From contig CALFHW010000171.1 of NCBI GenBank assembly GCA_937876695.1, positions 1 to 6,714 on the forward strand: DNA of 6,714 bases. Reading direction: 5' to 3'. Of the stretch, positions 6,700-6,714 are shown one piece after another. Each line of letters starts with the position of its first letter. Position 1 is the first letter of the stretch. The notes beneath the pieces are model-generated. The model was not told the origin of the DNA and searched no databases. It saw nothing but the letters and a program-made list of their open reading frames with translations. Origin of the DNA: an uncultured bacterium (GTDB lineage Bacteria; Patescibacteriota; Dojkabacteria; CALFHW01). A program made the translations under genes and the position numbers.

Positions 6700-6714
6700 T
6701 AAATAAATAAAAAA

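Overview
The window holds five protein-coding genes and almost no spare DNA. One gene reads left to right (9-2048). The other four read right to left and fill 2068-6699. No rRNA, tRNA, CRISPR array, insertion sequence or phage gene is visible. Base composition is moderately AT-rich. Stops are TAA, TGA and TAG, and glycine is encoded by GGN, so the standard bacterial code applies and the UGA=Gly lineages (Gracilibacteria/Absconditabacteria) are excluded. Compact packing, no Shine-Dalgarno sequence before any gene, a divergent eukaryote-style hexokinase and plentiful CTAG tetramers would fit a Patescibacteria/CPR genome, perhaps Saccharibacteria. This is an inference from general character; no marker gene settles it.

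Layout. (1) 9-2048, +: a 679-residue protein whose C-terminal half reads as a divergent ATP-grasp ligase of the PGM1 / pre-ATP-grasp kind, with about 290 N-terminal residues of unknown function. (2) 2068-2973, -: an unrecognised 301-residue protein meeting gene 1 tail to tail across 19 bp. It has a good sigma70-type promoter placed so that the mRNA would start at the ATG, framed by an 11-bp inverted repeat that looks like an operator. (3) 3044-4639, -: a duplicated-cassette ABC-F ATPase, a ribosome-acting factor. (4) 4847-5938, -: a hexokinase-fold sugar kinase that keeps the sugar-binding residues but has lost the phosphate-1 aspartate. (5) 6025-6699, -: a Yip1-like polytopic membrane protein, followed by a strong intrinsic terminator that ends only 13 bp before the hexokinase start.

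The genes do not form an obvious pathway. The - strand genes appear to be mostly separate transcription units: there is a terminator between genes 5 and 4, a 207-bp spacer between 4 and 3, and a private promoter for gene 2. The most promising material for novelty is the ATP-grasp protein with its unknown N-terminal half, the unknown 301-residue protein with its operator-like promoter, and the apparent leaderless expression. The genes upstream of the ATP-grasp gene, which could reveal its substrate, lie outside the window.
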